Shown: positions 38,439 through 49,693, counted from the first letter of the stretch. The stretch is DNA of 64,000 bases from an uncultured Sulfitobacter sp. (GCF_947499945.1 NZ_CANMQD010000001.1:186001-250000); one strand, 5' to 3'. Notes: generated by a model from the letters alone, not told the origin. Numbers and translations: made by a program.

Positions 38439-39742
38439 TCGGCTGCTACAGGTGCAACACTGCTACCGCGCTTGTGCGCAATACGCTCCTCGATGTCGCC
38501 ACGGAAGTGGCGGATCAGACCTTGGATCGGCCAAGCAGCCGCATCGCCAAGCGCACAAATCGTGTGGCCTTCAACCTGCTTTGTCACGTCGAGCAGCATG
38601 TCGATCTCTTCTGGATCGGCATCGCCTTTTACCAGACGGTCCATAACCCGCATCATCCAGCCCGTACCCTCACGGCACGGCGTACACTGGCCACAGCTCT
38701 CGTGCTTATAGAACTTCGCCAGACGCCAGATCGCTTTGATCACGTCTGTTTGCTGATCCATGACGATCACTGCCGCCGTACCAAGGCCCGACTGCAATTC
38801 ATTACGCAGATAATCAAAATCCATCGTCGCTTCGCGCATTGCTTTGCCCGGGACCATTGGAACCGACGACCCACCCGGGATCACAGCCTTGAGGTTATCC
38901 CAGCCGCCACGAATGCCGCCGCAGTGCTTTTCGATCAGCTCCTCGAACGAGATGCTCATCGCCTCTTCAACCACACAAGGGTTGTTGACGTGACCAGAGA
39001 TCGCAAACAGCTTGGTGCCCGCGTTGTTCGGACGGCCAAAGCCTGCAAACCATCCACCGCCACGGCGCAGGATCGTCGGCACAACCGCAATCGATTCCAC
39101 ATTATTCACAGTGGTCGGGCAACCATAGAGGCCGGCCCCCGCAGGGAACGGCGGCTTCATCCGCGGCATGCCCTTTTTACCTTCGAGCGATTCCAGCAAT
39201 GCAGTCTCTTCACCGCAGATATACGCGCCCGCGCCGTGGTGCAGATAGATATCAAAATCCCACCCCGACTTGGCCGCGTTCTTACCAACCAGACCCGCGT
39301 CATAAGCCTCGTCAATCGCCGCCTGAAGCGCCTCTTTCTCGCGGATATATTCGCCACGAATGTAGATGTAGCAGGCATTCGCATTCATCGCGAAGGAGGC
39401 GATCAAGCAACCCTCGATCAACGTATGCGGATCATGGCGCATGATCTCGCGGTCTTTACAGGTCCCCGGCTCAGATTCGTCCGCATTCACCACCAGATAA
39501 GAAGGACGTCCATCACTCTCTTTCGGCATGAACGACCACTTCAGACCTGTCGGGAAACCCGCACCACCACGGCCCCGCAGACCAGAGGCTTTCATCTCGT
39601 CGATGATCCAGTCGCGGCCCTTCTTGATGATTGCCGCCGTGCCATCCCAATGGCCGCGCTGTTGCGCGCCCTTTAGCGTGCGATCATGCATGCCATAGAT
39701 GTTGGTAAAAATCCGGTCTTTGTCCTGCAACATGGTGCTCAT
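38435..39742 (-). CDS. nuoF: NADH-quinone oxidoreductase subunit F
   Basis: The 435-residue subunit that binds NADH, FMN and cluster N3. The Gly-rich FMN/NADH site is [17 protein letters not shown], and the 4Fe-4S ligands are in [14 protein letters not shown] with a later Cys in [13 protein letters not shown]. The ATG at 39742 overlaps the stop of the preceding DUF5337-type gene (ATGA), which fixes the start. Confidence 0.97.
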   Translation of the reverse strand: MSTMLQDKDRIFTNIYGMHDRTLKGAQQRGHWDGTAAIIKKGRDWIIDEMKASGLRGRGGAGFPTGLKWSFMPKESDGRPSYLVVNADESEPGTCKDREIMRHDPHTLIEGCLIASFAMNANACYIYIRGEYIREKEALQAAIDEAYDAGLVGKNAAKSGWDFDIYLHHGAGAYICGEETALLESLEGKKGMPRMKPPFPAGAGLYGCPTTVNNVESIAVVPTILRRGGGWFAGFGRPNNAGTKLFAISGHVNNPCVVEEAMSISFEELIEKHCGGIRGGWDNLKAVIPGGSSVPMVPGKAMREATMDFDYLRNELQSGLGTAAVIVMDQQTDVIKAIWRLAKFYKHESCGQCTPCREGTGWMMRVMDRLVKGDADPEEIDMLLDVTKQVEGHTICALGDAAAWPIQGLIRHFRGDIEERIAHKRGSSVAPVAAE

Positions 39743-39963
39743 CCGTCCTGTCCAGATTGGCGCGCGCGCCACATCCGGAATGCTTGTATAAATACCCACA
39801 GAAACACGGCAGCAATGCCAAGCTCCAACAGGCCCATTGTTTGATTGGACCATCCGAAAATGGTCCCTGCGGCTTCAATGCCAATAAAGGCAAACGCTCC
39901 CGCAACACTTACCAGAGCAAGGCGCCGTCCGTCGCGCGACAGTTTGTCGTCATTGTCTGCCAC
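39739..39963 (-). CDS. DUF5337-type small membrane protein
   Basis: A 74-residue protein with a charged N-terminus ([17 protein letters not shown]) and two membrane helices, ending [13 protein letters not shown]. This matches the DUF5337-type genes adjacent to nuoF in Rhodobacteraceae. It starts at GTG 39963 with AGGGG about 6 nt upstream and overlaps nuoF by 4 nt. The function is unknown. Confidence 0.75.
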   Translation of the reverse strand: MADNDDKLSRDGRRLALVSVAGAFAFIGIEAAGTIFGWSNQTMGLLELGIAAVFLWVFIQAFRMWRARQSGQDG

Positions 39964-39978
39964 GAACAGCCCCTATCC

Positions 39979-40923
39979 TCAGGTCTTTTTCTTGCGCGAG
40001 AATTCAGTCTCGCCACCTTTGGCCAAAATTTTAGCCTGGGACATCCAGTCATCCCGCTCAATCCGGCCCTTAAAGCGCAAGCGCTCGTCGACCCATGCGA
40101 TATCTTTCTTTTTGAACTTTGCCACTTGGTCAAAGTGGTAGATACCCAGATCGTTGAGCGTCTGCTCCAGCTTGGGACCCACACCGCTGATCAGCTTGAG
40201 GTCATCCGCACCACCGTCCCGTGCAGCACTCAACATCATGGCCGGCTTGGCGTCTGCTGCTGCCGCCTTTCCCGAGGCTTTTTCTTTCGGTGCTGCTTTG
40301 GCTTTGGGCGCAACTTTCGCCTGAGGTGCCGCTTTTGCTTTTGCCGGCGTACTCATGAGACCCGATGGCGCCTGCTCTGCTGTCGTAGAATGTACGCCTG
40401 TCCAGTTGCCCGCAGGCGCCGTTGTGTCACTTGCATCCGCGGGAATTGTCCCAGCTTCGGGGCCACCTACAGATTTGGCACGTGTTGTCGCAGTTGCCGA
40501 TACGCCACTTGTCTCGCCTGCCGTGCCCGGCTTTGTACCTGCTGTGCCCGCGTCTGTGCCAGCCGTACCAGCGCCAATACCAGCCGCACCCGCAGAAACG
40601 CCTGCGGACCCGTCCTGTGCTACAGGTGTGTTCACGGCATTCGCCGCCGCCGCACGCTCTGCATTTCGCGCCGCCGCTTCGGTTGCATAGCGCGTTGCAG
40701 GCTTATCTTCCGCAGCCAGATCAGCAGCAGCCGTCTGAGACTTGCAAATGGTTAAACTCAGAAACAGCCCCAAAACAGTACCGATCAAACCACCGGTAAA
40801 GATCGCCTGCAATGCACCGAAATCAGCCATCCAATACAGCATGATCATCGCAATCACGCCCGCAAAAGCGGCAACGCCCCAGCTGGTGATCATACACTCT
40901 GTGTTATTTTGTTTTGAAGCCAT
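39979..40923 (-). CDS. Membrane-anchored protein with NuoE-like C-terminal helix-hairpin-helix module
   Basis: A 314-residue protein with two N-terminal membrane helices (about residues 12-33 and 36-58), a long Ala/Gly/Thr/Lys-rich low-complexity linker (about 65-235), and a compact C-terminal module from residue 240. The module contains the hairpin DDLKLISGVGPKLEQTLNDL and continues HFDQVAKFKKKDIAWVDERL. It is about 59% identical by hand alignment to the C-terminal extension of NuoE encoded immediately upstream. It may tether the peripheral arm to the membrane or help assembly. That is inference from position. Confidence 0.75.
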   Translation of the reverse strand: MASKQNNTECMITSWGVAAFAGVIAMIMLYWMADFGALQAIFTGGLIGTVLGLFLSLTICKSQTAAADLAAEDKPATRYATEAAARNAERAAAANAVNTPVAQDGSAGVSAGAAGIGAGTAGTDAGTAGTKPGTAGETSGVSATATTRAKSVGGPEAGTIPADASDTTAPAGNWTGVHSTTAEQAPSGLMSTPAKAKAAPQAKVAPKAKAAPKEKASGKAAAADAKPAMMLSAARDGGADDLKLISGVGPKLEQTLNDLGIYHFDQVAKFKKKDIAWVDERLRFKGRIERDDWMSQAKILAKGGETEFSRKKKT

Positions 40924-40960
40924 GGTCGAAATCTATCCCCCAGATGGATTATGGAACGCG

Positions 40961-42214
40961 TTAATCGTAACGCCCGTCTTTGCTGGCTTTGGCGGAAAAC
41001 TCTGTCTCCTCCCCCCGTGCCAACTTATCGGCCTGATCAACCCAATTGTCCCGCGACGCACGACCCTTGAAACCCTCAAGGTTCTGATCAACCCAAGCAA
41101 GCTCATCTTGCCCCCATTTTGCGATTTGGTCAAAATGGAAAAAGCCCATAGAATTTACCATAGTCTCAAGCTTGGGACCGATGCCCTTGATCAGCTTGAG
41201 GTCGTCCGCACCTGATTTGCGCGGCGCACTCATCGTCCGCGGCTTCTTGCCCGCGGTTGGTGCCGCTGTGCCAGATTGTGCTTTCACGTCTGTTTTTGCC
41301 TTGGGCGCAACGGTACCGCGCACGGGCTTTGCGGCTGTCTTGGCGTCTTTGCCAGCCACTTCCGCCACACCGTCAGAGGCAGCACCACGTGTCCGGTTTG
41401 CCGCCGCTTCTCCTTTGGCACGCCCCCCCTGCGCACCGTCGGGACCCGAAGGTGGCATCATATCATCGCGCTTTGCAGCCGTTGGCTTTTTGGCCTTGTT
41501 GGCCGCCTTGCCCTGCCATGGCGTCAAAAGCGGCACTTCAGTTCCGTCAATCCGCTTAACTGTGTCGCCAATATCTGTCGCCAATTGAACGGAGGCATTA
41601 AACTGCGTTTTGCCACTGTCATAATCCGTGAGCGAGGTAAGTCCGGTCAGCGGCTCGGAGGCATAGCGGCCGTTCTGCGGACCCGGTGTTGGCACTTCGC
41701 CGCGCGCCAATTCATCCAGCATCGCGGTAAACCGCTCTGCCGTAAGGTCCTCGTAATAATCTTTGCCGATCTGGGCCATGGGCGCGTTGGAGCATGCGCC
41801 CAAACACTCAACCTCTTCCCACGAAAACTTCCCGTCCGCCGAAAGCTGATGCGCATTCGGCGCAATCTTTTCCTTACAAATCCCGATCAGATCCTCGGCC
41901 CCGCAAATCATGCAGGACGTGGTGCCGCAAATCTGGATATGTGCCACAGAACCAACAGGTTGCAGCTGGAACATAAAGTAGAATGTTGCCACTTCGAGAC
42001 CGCGAATATAGGCCAGCCCCAGCATCTCGGAGATATGCTCGATTGCGGGACGGGTGAGCCACCCTTCCTGCTCTTGCGCACGCCACAACAGCGGAATAAT
42101 CGCAGAGGCCTGACGGCCCTCGGGATACTTGGTAATCTGCGCTTCTGCCCATGCTTGGTTCGCTGGGGTAAAGGCAAAAGCTTCGGGCTGGTCTGGGTGT
42201 AGTCGACGTAACAT
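40961..42214 (-). CDS. nuoE: NADH-quinone oxidoreductase subunit E with C-terminal extension
   Basis: The 2Fe-2S (N1a) subunit. The thioredoxin-like core occupies about residues 1-185, with cluster ligands in [14 protein letters not shown] and [10 protein letters not shown]. The usual NuoE is about 160-240 residues; this one has 417. The extra part is a Lys/Ala-rich linker and, from residue 336, a helix-hairpin-helix module ([20 protein letters not shown]) shared with the next gene. Confidence 0.94.
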   Translation of the reverse strand: MLRRLHPDQPEAFAFTPANQAWAEAQITKYPEGRQASAIIPLLWRAQEQEGWLTRPAIEHISEMLGLAYIRGLEVATFYFMFQLQPVGSVAHIQICGTTSCMICGAEDLIGICKEKIAPNAHQLSADGKFSWEEVECLGACSNAPMAQIGKDYYEDLTAERFTAMLDELARGEVPTPGPQNGRYASEPLTGLTSLTDYDSGKTQFNASVQLATDIGDTVKRIDGTEVPLLTPWQGKAANKAKKPTAAKRDDMMPPSGPDGAQGGRAKGEAAANRTRGAASDGVAEVAGKDAKTAAKPVRGTVAPKAKTDVKAQSGTAAPTAGKKPRTMSAPRKSGADDLKLIKGIGPKLETMVNSMGFFHFDQIAKWGQDELAWVDQNLEGFKGRASRDNWVDQADKLARGEETEFSAKASKDGRYD

Positions 42215-42222
42215 GGGCAGTC

Positions 42223-42603
42223 CTATTGGGTCAGAATACAGACAACGGGAATATTTGGCACAGTGCGTTGCGGCTTTTCACCCGCAAGCTCGGCCAATAA
42301 AACACGCTGTCGTTCAGCCTGATCGTCACCTTGATCGGCTATAAAGCAAAGATATTGATCTGTGTCGCGGCGCATACCGTATATGGCGCTACCACTTGCA
42401 GATGTAGCAAAAGGCGTAAACCCCTCAAGTGCAAGGTCAGAGGAAAAGCGGAATTCGCTCTCGCCTACTTCAAATTCAGAAGCTGCAACAGCGGACGCAC
42501 CACAAAAACCAATCGCAAGCACAAGTGTGCCTAGCCCAGCAATTATCCCTGGGCTCCAAGGAGCATCTGCTCCCGTTTGGTCTTGGTCTTGGCTACGCAC
42601 CAT
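42223..42603 (-). CDS. Hypothetical exported or membrane-anchored protein (before nuoE)
   Basis: A 126-residue protein with one hydrophobic segment at about residues 19-41, after a polar N-terminus, then a soluble domain with two cysteines (YLCFIADQG and VVCILTQ). It is likely anchored with the C-terminal domain in the periplasm. It ends 9 nt before the nuoE start. No family is recognised. Confidence 0.62.
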   Translation of the reverse strand: MVRSQDQDQTGADAPWSPGIIAGLGTLVLAIGFCGASAVAASEFEVGESEFRFSSDLALEGFTPFATSASGSAIYGMRRDTDQYLCFIADQGDDQAERQRVLLAELAGEKPQRTVPNIPVVCILTQ

Positions 42604-42620
42604 ATCAGGTTTCCTAACGC

Positions 42621-42893
42621 CTATTCTTTACACTCAGGCGGCAAAAGCAGCAGCGTTTTATCGTCACTCGCAAAGACCACGATGCCCTCTGCGATCAAAT
42701 TGCCGATCATCGTCACGGCATCGTCTGTCTCGATCTTAAACTTGGTCAATGTGGCCTGCGTCAACTCGGGCGATATTTTGCACCCGTTTTCCTGCATCAC
42801 TTTGATTACATCGTGACGCTTTCCGTGGGCCGCATGGGCATGAGCTTGAGTCACAAAAAGAAAACTCGCCAAAACAGCCGAAAGACACTTCAC
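42621..42893 (-). CDS. Small exported protein in the nuo operon
   Basis: A 90-residue protein with a signal peptide (MKCLSAVLASFLFVTQAHAH). The mature part has a His-rich start (AHAAHGKRHD) and a winged-helix-like pattern with two cysteines (ENGCKISPEL and PPECKE). It starts at GTG 42893 after a G-rich binding site. The function is unknown. Confidence 0.62.
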   Translation of the reverse strand: MKCLSAVLASFLFVTQAHAHAAHGKRHDVIKVMQENGCKISPELTQATLTKFKIETDDAVTMIGNLIAEGIVVFASDDKTLLLLPPECKE

Positions 42894-42905
42894 TTCCCCG
42901 CCCCC

Positions 42906-43307
42906 TCAGTTGGCGCGGATCAGAGTGCACACATCACTCCCCCGCCCCATCAGAATTGCGGTTTGCCCATTTTTGCTCACCATTCTGGCCTTACGCTTAA
43001 GCGTTCCCGTCGCTGGCGAACAGCTTTGATCCGCCACGGACTGACTGCTTAGAAACGTATCAAGGACAAGCTGGACCGTCTTATCATCCTTGGCGCTGCG
43101 TTCCCCTGCCGGTTTATCCAATACAGGAAGAAGGGCTGCAGACTGCGCACTAAACGACTGACATTGCGCAACGGACAACGCACAAAGCTGGCCTTCCTGC
43201 TTGGGAGCTGCCGCAGCCCGACCCAGTGCGGCAGAGGACCCTGCCCCTTCATCACAAGCGGTCAGCGCAAACAGAGCGACTATTCCAAAGGCAGCAGCCC
43301 GTTTCAT
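42906..43307 (-). CDS. Predicted lipoprotein after nuoD
   Basis: A 133-residue protein with a signal peptide ending in the lipobox LTAC (Cys at about residue 18). The mature part has four further cysteines ([17 protein letters not shown] and DVCTLIRAN), which suggests disulfides in the periplasm. It starts inside the nuoD stop (ATGA overlap). No family is recognised. Confidence 0.68.
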   Translation of the reverse strand: MKRAAAFGIVALFALTACDEGAGSSAALGRAAAAPKQEGQLCALSVAQCQSFSAQSAALLPVLDKPAGERSAKDDKTVQLVLDTFLSSQSVADQSCSPATGTLKRKARMVSKNGQTAILMGRGSDVCTLIRAN

Positions 43308-44530
43308 CTGTCTACCTCACCGAACACGATATCCATCGTCCCGATAATCGCCGCCACATCGGCCAGCTGGTGACCCTTAGCCAGATAATCCATCGCCTGC
43401 AGATGCAAATAGCCGGGCGCGCGTAGCTTGGCGCGGTATGGCTTGTTCGTCCCGTCAGCCACCAGATACACACCAAACTCACCCTTGGGCGCCTCAACGC
43501 AGGCATAAACTTCACCCGCAGGTACGTGGAACCCTTCGGTATAAAGCTTGAAGTGGTGGATCAGGCTTTCCATGTTCTGCTTCATGTCTGTGCGCTTGGG
43601 CGGCGTGATCTTGCCACGGGCAAGGATATCGCCCTTCCCCTCGGGTGCACGCAGCTTTTCAATCGCTTGCAACATGATGCTGGCCGACTGACGCATCTCT
43701 TCCATGCGCACCAGATAGCGGTCATAGCAGTCGCCGTTCACGCCCGTAGGGATCTGGAACTCAAACTCGTCATAGCACTCATAAGGCTGCGCACGGCGCA
43801 AATCCCACGCAAGGCCGGAGCCGCGCACCATCACGCCAGAGAAACCCCAGTCCTGAATGTCTTGCTCCGTCACCACGCCAATATCTACGTTGCGCTGTTT
43901 GAAAATACGGTTTTCAGTCAGCAGCGTATCAATATCGACCATAAACCCGCTCAGGAATTTATGCGTCCATGTCTCAATATCAGTGAGCAGCGCCTCTGGC
44001 AGGTCCTGATGCACACCACCGGGGCGGAAATACGCCGCGTGCAGACGCGCGCCACAAGCCCGCTCGTAGAAGATCATCAAATCTTCACGCTCTTCAAAAC
44101 CCCACAGCGGCGGGGTCAGCGCGCCTACATCCATCGCCTGCGTGGTCACGTTCAGCAGGTGCGACAGGATGCGGCCAATCTCGGAATACAGAACGCGGAT
44201 CAGGCTCGCACGACGCGGCACTTCAACACCCGTCAAACGCTCAATGGCCAAGCACCAAGCATGCTCTTGGTTCATCGGTGCCACATAATCCAGCCGGTCG
44301 AAATACGGCAGGTTCTGCAAATACGTTCGGCTCTCCATGAGCTTTTCTGTCCCGCGGTGCAGCAATCCGATATGCGGATCACACCGCTCCACAATCTCGC
44401 CGTCAAGCTCCAGCACCAGACGCAAAACGCCGTGCGCCGCAGGGTGCTGCGGGCCGAAGTTGATGTTGAAGTTGCGGATTTTCTGTTCGCCTGTGAGGGC
44501 GTCTTCGAAACCTTTGGTGCCGTCCATCAT
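43304..44530 (-). CDS. nuoD: NADH-quinone oxidoreductase subunit D
   Basis: The 408-residue, 49-kDa-type subunit lining the quinone site. Signature segments are [41 protein letters not shown] cut here after FDR, and [21 protein letters not shown] lies upstream of the ATG at 44530, which overlaps the stop of the 66-residue gene (TGATGG context), so this start is well supported. Confidence 0.97.
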   Translation of the reverse strand: MMDGTKGFEDALTGEQKIRNFNINFGPQHPAAHGVLRLVLELDGEIVERCDPHIGLLHRGTEKLMESRTYLQNLPYFDRLDYVAPMNQEHAWCLAIERLTGVEVPRRASLIRVLYSEIGRILSHLLNVTTQAMDVGALTPPLWGFEEREDLMIFYERACGARLHAAYFRPGGVHQDLPEALLTDIETWTHKFLSGFMVDIDTLLTENRIFKQRNVDIGVVTEQDIQDWGFSGVMVRGSGLAWDLRRAQPYECYDEFEFQIPTGVNGDCYDRYLVRMEEMRQSASIMLQAIEKLRAPEGKGDILARGKITPPKRTDMKQNMESLIHHFKLYTEGFHVPAGEVYACVEAPKGEFGVYLVADGTNKPYRAKLRAPGYLHLQAMDYLAKGHQLADVAAIIGTMDIVFGEVDR

Positions 44531-44727
44531 TTTACGTCTCCTGGCCACCGCTTAAATGCAATGACCCAAAAAAGAATAACTGCCACAGGAGGAATAACGG
44601 CCAAAAGTGCAAGCCAACTCGACAAACCTGAGCGCGGTAGAATACGCCAAAACGCAGCGATGTTGGTAGCAAAGGCCAAAAGCCAGAAAACCAACATGCC
44701 AATTTGTAGGAATGGAACAACATCCAT
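44527..44727 (-). CDS. 66-residue two-helix membrane protein between nuoC and nuoD
   Basis: A short membrane protein ([19 protein letters not shown] then [20 protein letters not shown]) ending FKRWPGDVK. It starts 1 nt after nuoC and overlaps nuoD by 4 nt, so it is clearly co-translated. It shares the ILxxxGLxxW motif and the F-x-RWP ending with the membrane protein after nuoF. The function is unknown. Confidence 0.68.
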   Translation of the reverse strand: MDVVPFLQIGMLVFWLLAFATNIAAFWRILPRSGLSSWLALLAVIPPVAVILFWVIAFKRWPGDVK

Positions 44728-46225
<1,498 letters not shown>

Positions 46226-46282
46226 GGGTGGCTCCTCTCAAGGATGGCGAGGGCAAGAAGCGCCACTCTAGCTTTGGCTTCG

Positions 46283-46311
46283 GGTTTAGCGCCGTGGGCA
46301 GGTGGGGTCAA
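46283..46311 (-). promoter_or_regulatory. Predicted nuo operon promoter
   Basis: On the minus strand, TTGACC (46311-46306) and TAAACC (46288-46283) are 17 nt apart. This would give a leader of about 50 nt before the nuoA TTG. It is a sequence-only prediction; the -35 is good and the -10 weak. Nothing else clear was seen in the gap 46226-46509. Confidence 0.4.
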
Positions 46312-46509
46312 CGGGAGGTGGGTGGAAAGGTGTCCCAGAAATAATTGTCCGTAATTAAATGCCCCAAGGGAGTTCCCGAAATCAGTGCCATCCAAACCCT
46401 GCTTTTTCGCAGCATTTCGGGGGGCATAAGCCCTGCCTATATTGTGCAGTCTCTAACAATACCTTCACGACGCCAGAATTTCGACCAGTTCGGACGGTAG
46501 CATTTGATA

Positions 46510-47520
46510 ATGAATAGCATTGTAAGGAAATATTCCCCGTATTCGGTCCGGATCGCATCACTTGCAGCGATCGGTGCGTATATCTGCCAAACGGTTGCCT
46601 TCAGCTCGGGCAACAGTCTGAGCATGTTCAATCTGGTCTTCTTTATCGGCTGGGCCTTGTTCTCACTCATCACGCTTATATTCGCACCCTTTGCACTGCT
46701 CGCTCTTTGGCGCGTCTTCTGGAGCAATCGCACCCAAATTCGTATGCCAAAAAAGGACGAGTACAGTACCGAAAATGTCACCTTGATGGACGTGATCGAT
46801 CTCTTTCAATTTGCAGGACAAGCAGCAAAGAAATACGCCCCATCCGGCCTGACATGGCTACATGCTCGAACGATGCAGCACCTGACCCGCCATAGGGCAG
46901 CCATGCGATTTGGTGCTCAAAAAGTCTCCGCGCAGGTACGGAAGCAATACGATATCGGGCTGGAGCAGGCACGCATGCAGTCCAGTCGGCTATCCTGGCC
47001 AAAGATATGGCGCGAGACACTGTGGTATTTCGCAGCGCTTGTGCTGACGCTCTTGCCCTTAATCGTAATTATCATTGGCATTGTTATCCTAGAGCATCTC
47101 GGCCCAAGAGTATCCGACACAAAAGATATGGTAAGGTCGGGCATCTTATTTGCGGTGCCATTCGCCTTCTTCATTGGCGTTGTCCTCAAGACAAAGTTCG
47201 ACATGCCGCGTAAGCTCACCTATTCGCCAGATTTCCTGTACAGTTTTGGCAAATTCACGATGATATCGGGCCCCATTTCTTTAATTGTCGTGCTGGTCGT
47301 CTCGATAATGCTTATCCCTGTGACGGCAGGATGGTCCGTCGTCTTACCAATCGTATATGCCTACAAACTTTTTGGCCTGATGATGGCTCTTGCGGCAGTC
47401 GGGGCGGTGTTAACACTTATCGGGCAGAACATGGGCAGTAAGCAGGTCGATCTGCCACAGCCATCGCCCAAGCCTGATCCGCGCTGGATGGATGATCCAA
47501 TCTGGACAGAGATGCCGTAG
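46510..47520 (+). CDS. Membrane protein of unknown function
   Basis: A 336-residue protein with about six or seven hydrophobic segments: two near the N-terminus (about residues 13-32 and 38-65), a basic amphipathic cytoplasmic region (about 75-170), then four or more helices from 180 to 310. The short acidic, proline-rich tail ends PDPRWMDDPIWTEMP. I recognise no family. The last 49 nt of the gene are part of a 77-bp sequence repeated imperfectly at 48851-48926, beyond the next gene. Confidence 0.75.
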   Translation: MNSIVRKYSPYSVRIASLAAIGAYICQTVAFSSGNSLSMFNLVFFIGWALFSLITLIFAPFALLALWRVFWSNRTQIRMPKKDEYSTENVTLMDVIDLFQFAGQAAKKYAPSGLTWLHARTMQHLTRHRAAMRFGAQKVSAQVRKQYDIGLEQARMQSSRLSWPKIWRETLWYFAALVLTLLPLIVIIIGIVILEHLGPRVSDTKDMVRSGILFAVPFAFFIGVVLKTKFDMPRKLTYSPDFLYSFGKFTMISGPISLIVVLVVSIMLIPVTAGWSVVLPIVYAYKLFGLMMALAAVGAVLTLIGQNMGSKQVDLPQPSPKPDPRWMDDPIWTEMP

Positions 47521-47548
47521 AAAACGTTGACCTAAACCACCAAAGCCG
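47472..47548. repeat. Junction repeat, copy A
   Basis: This 77-bp segment covers the last 49 nt of the membrane protein gene plus 28 nt that resemble the 3' end of the crotonase gene (CCTAAACCACCAAAGCCG). It matches 48851-48926 at 58 of 77 positions, with one gap, by hand alignment. It marks the left side of the segment containing the HWE kinase. Confidence 0.8.
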
Positions 47549-47864
47549 AATTCCAAGCCTTAGGACAAAGCCAATCCTCTGAACTGTGCACGCACTTTCA
47601 GTGGACTAAAAGGTTGCCTTAGCGCCGCACCCTAAGCGCATCACCGCGCGACAATAACGTAACATGCGGCAGTGCTAATGGCATACCTTGAACAAATGGC
47701 TGTGCAATCATGCAGTATAATGCAAATTTTCTATTACTTTGCCTTACTTAGTAAACAAAATGGCGGTTTCTGCACTTAACTGTGTCATACATTATAGCGT
47801 GCCCTTTACGCTCATATTTGTATCATATACCTGCCTGCCAATTGTACTAATGGATGGTTTATTT
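47521..47864. other. AT-rich intergenic region upstream of the HWE kinase
   Basis: This 344-bp gap holds the right part of junction repeat A and a perfect TATAAT at 47716-47721. The best upstream -35-like element (TTGAAC, 47688) is 22 nt away, which is too far for a standard promoter. No RNA gene or further ORF with a binding site was seen. The base composition is clearly more AT-rich than the surrounding genes. Confidence 0.6.
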
Positions 47865-48857
47865 ATGTCAAACCCCGCCGAGACCCTTAATAAGAAACAC
47901 GCAATCGGCGTAAAAATCGCCCGCATCGGTTTGGGGATGATCGACTACGAAAAGGACACCATCCACTTTGATGCCCGCGGGGCTGCCCTACTAGATATTT
48001 CATCCGATGAACCCGTCGCGCGTTCCGTGGTCCACGCCCGTATCCACCCCGACGACCGCAACGTCCTTGACGAGCACATCAAGCGGATGATGGATCCTGC
48101 CAGTGAGGGGTTTTTCGAGCTGAACCACCGCGTTGTCCACGAGAACGGCAATGTACTCTGGCTCACGGCACGCAAGCAGGTCGAATTTGGCGCCCCCAAT
48201 GCGGACGGCAGCTTACACCCCGCTTCCGGTCTTGTGGCGATCATCGACATTACCGACCATAAATCAGATCAGGACCGCGTTCAGTATCTGCTGGACGAGT
48301 TGAACCACCGTGTCAAAAACCTGTTGTCAGTCGTTCAAGGCATCGCCCGACTGACGTTCAGCACAGGCGACGTTTCAACGGCAAGAGAGCGTTTTTCCAA
48401 ACGGCTTGGTGGCCTTACCCACAATCTTGATGCATTGGTCAAAGGGGATTGGACCTCTGCCGATTTATCAGAACTGGTCATAGCGCATCTTCAGGGCTTC
48501 AGCACAAACAACGCACAGATCAATGTCGACGGCCCCACGGTCCACCTCGATCCGTCGCAGGCACAAGCGATCGGTATGGCACTTCATGAACTCGCGACAA
48601 ATGCATTCAAATACGGCGCGCTGTCTGTCGAGACCGGCACAGTTACAATTGCATGGCACATGACTGATGACGACCAGCTTTGCCTGACATGGTCAGAAGC
48701 AGGCGGCCCCCCTGTGACCGCGCCAAGCCAATCAGGCTTTGGTAGTAAGGTCATCAAGGAAATGACCTCCGCCTCGCTGCGCGGAGAGGTCGAGGTCGAT
48801 TATCGCACCGAAGGACTGCTGTGGAACGTCACGTTTCCACTAGAGACCTCTGCCTGA
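47865..48857 (+). CDS. PAS-domain HWE/HisKA_2-type sensor histidine kinase
   Basis: A 330-residue soluble kinase. A PAS domain spans about residues 20-135 (from ARIGLGMIDYEKDTIHFD to GLVAIIDITDHK). The phosphoacceptor motif DELNHRVKNLLSVVQGIA defines the HWE/HisKA_2 family, and MALHELATNAFKYGAL is its N-box. Such kinases often feed stress or light responses, but no regulator gene is adjacent. The start at 47865 is preceded by GGATGG; the open frame from 47739 would add an unrelated hydrophobic stretch. Its stop codon lies in the first bases of junction repeat B. Confidence 0.88.
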   Translation: MSNPAETLNKKHAIGVKIARIGLGMIDYEKDTIHFDARGAALLDISSDEPVARSVVHARIHPDDRNVLDEHIKRMMDPASEGFFELNHRVVHENGNVLWLTARKQVEFGAPNADGSLHPASGLVAIIDITDHKSDQDRVQYLLDELNHRVKNLLSVVQGIARLTFSTGDVSTARERFSKRLGGLTHNLDALVKGDWTSADLSELVIAHLQGFSTNNAQINVDGPTVHLDPSQAQAIGMALHELATNAFKYGALSVETGTVTIAWHMTDDDQLCLTWSEAGGPPVTAPSQSGFGSKVIKEMTSASLRGEVEVDYRTEGLLWNVTFPLETSA

Positions 48858-48926
48858 TCCAGTTTGGTTGGTGATCCAATCTTGACCAGGATGCAGTAGC
48901 GGACGGCGGCCTACACCACCCAAGCC
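48851..48926. repeat. Junction repeat, copy B
   Basis: This segment starts at the kinase stop codon. It first resembles the 3' end of the membrane protein gene at 46510-47520; read in that frame it gives PDPVWL, then after a 1-nt deletion DPILTRMQ and TAG. It then runs into the true 3' end of the crotonase gene. It is the counterpart of 47472-47548. Confidence 0.8.
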
Positions 48927-49693
48927 GCCTTGCGCTTCTCGAAGAACGCGCCGATCCCCTCGGCCGCCTCCTCCGTCTCCCACCGCGCCGCCAGTGCAGC
49001 AATAGACATGGCGACCGCTTCTTCCGTCGCAGCCCCGCCCAAATCCTGCGCTAGCTTCTTTGCCGCCGCCACCGCACCCGGTGCACAAGTTAAATACGGC
49101 ACAACTTCGCGCTCCACCGCCGCATCCAGCTGCGCTTCAGGCACTGCCCGCGCCAACAACCCCAGCTCGATAGCCTCCTCCGCACCAAACACACGGCCCG
49201 ACATAAAGACGCGCCGCGCGCGCCCCTCGCCCATCCGGGCAATCACGTATGGCCCGATAGTGGCCGGAATAATCCCCAGCTTGGTTTCCGTCAGTGCCAT
49301 CTTGAGGCTGTCGACGCCAACAGCCACGTCACAGACCGCAGCCATCCCCACACCACCGCCAAAGGCATTGCCATGCAGCCGCCCGATCAGGGGTTTCGGC
49401 AAACGGTTGAGCGCGCCCAACATGGTGGCAAGCTTCCCCGCCTCTGCCGCCCGCGTGGCCGCGTCCATGCCCATCTGCTCCTGCATCCAGCCCAAATCAC
49501 CACCTGCGCAAAATGTCTTGCCCGCCGCCGCGAGGATCACAACGCGCACTCGGTCATCCGCAGCCAATTCAGCCGCCGCCTGCGCCAACTCCTCCAGCAT
49601 CTGCGCCGACAGCGCATTGTGCTTGGCCTCCCGCGCCAGCGTCAATGTCGCAACACCGCGCCCATCAACACTAATGGTTATCGTCTCAAACAT
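48911..49693 (-). CDS. liuC: Methylglutaconyl-CoA hydratase (enoyl-CoA hydratase family)
   Basis: A 260-residue crotonase-fold enzyme for the hydration step of leucine breakdown. Family segments are LAREAKHNALSAQMLEELAQ, the oxyanion-hole region AAGKTFCAGGDLGWMQEQM and GNAFGGGVGMAAVCDVAVG. The ATG at 49693 is preceded by GGAG 8 nt upstream; a TTG 6 nt earlier is less likely. The specific substrate is deduced from the neighbouring HMG-CoA lyase and methylcrotonyl-CoA carboxylase genes. Confidence 0.88.
   Translation of the reverse strand: MFETITISVDGRGVATLTLAREAKHNALSAQMLEELAQAAAELAADDRVRVVILAAAGKTFCAGGDLGWMQEQMGMDAATRAAEAGKLATMLGALNRLPKPLIGRLHGNAFGGGVGMAAVCDVAVGVDSLKMALTETKLGIIPATIGPYVIARMGEGRARRVFMSGRVFGAEEAIELGLLARAVPEAQLDAAVEREVVPYLTCAPGAVAAAKKLAQDLGGAATEEAVAMSIAALAARWETEEAAEGIGAFFEKRKAAWVV

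Noticed and set aside
38414..39676. A 420-codon open frame opposite nuoF
   Set aside because: It is a long antisense frame caused by codon bias. NuoF is unambiguous on the minus strand and the antisense product resembles nothing.
39979..40923. A nuclease function for the hairpin-containing protein
   Set aside because: Similar C-terminal modules are sometimes annotated as flap-endonuclease-like, but no nuclease catalytic residues are visible. The membrane helices and nuo context argue against it.
47688..47721. A TTGAAC ... TATAAT pair as promoter for the HWE kinase
   Set aside because: The spacer is 22 nt, too long for a standard sigma-70 promoter. TATAAT alone is not enough in AT-rich DNA.
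47739..47864. An N-terminal extension of the HWE kinase with a hydrophobic stretch
   Set aside because: The extension has no ribosome binding site and low-quality composition, and it lies in AT-rich intergenic DNA. The ATG at 47865 has a binding site and fits the PAS domain boundary.
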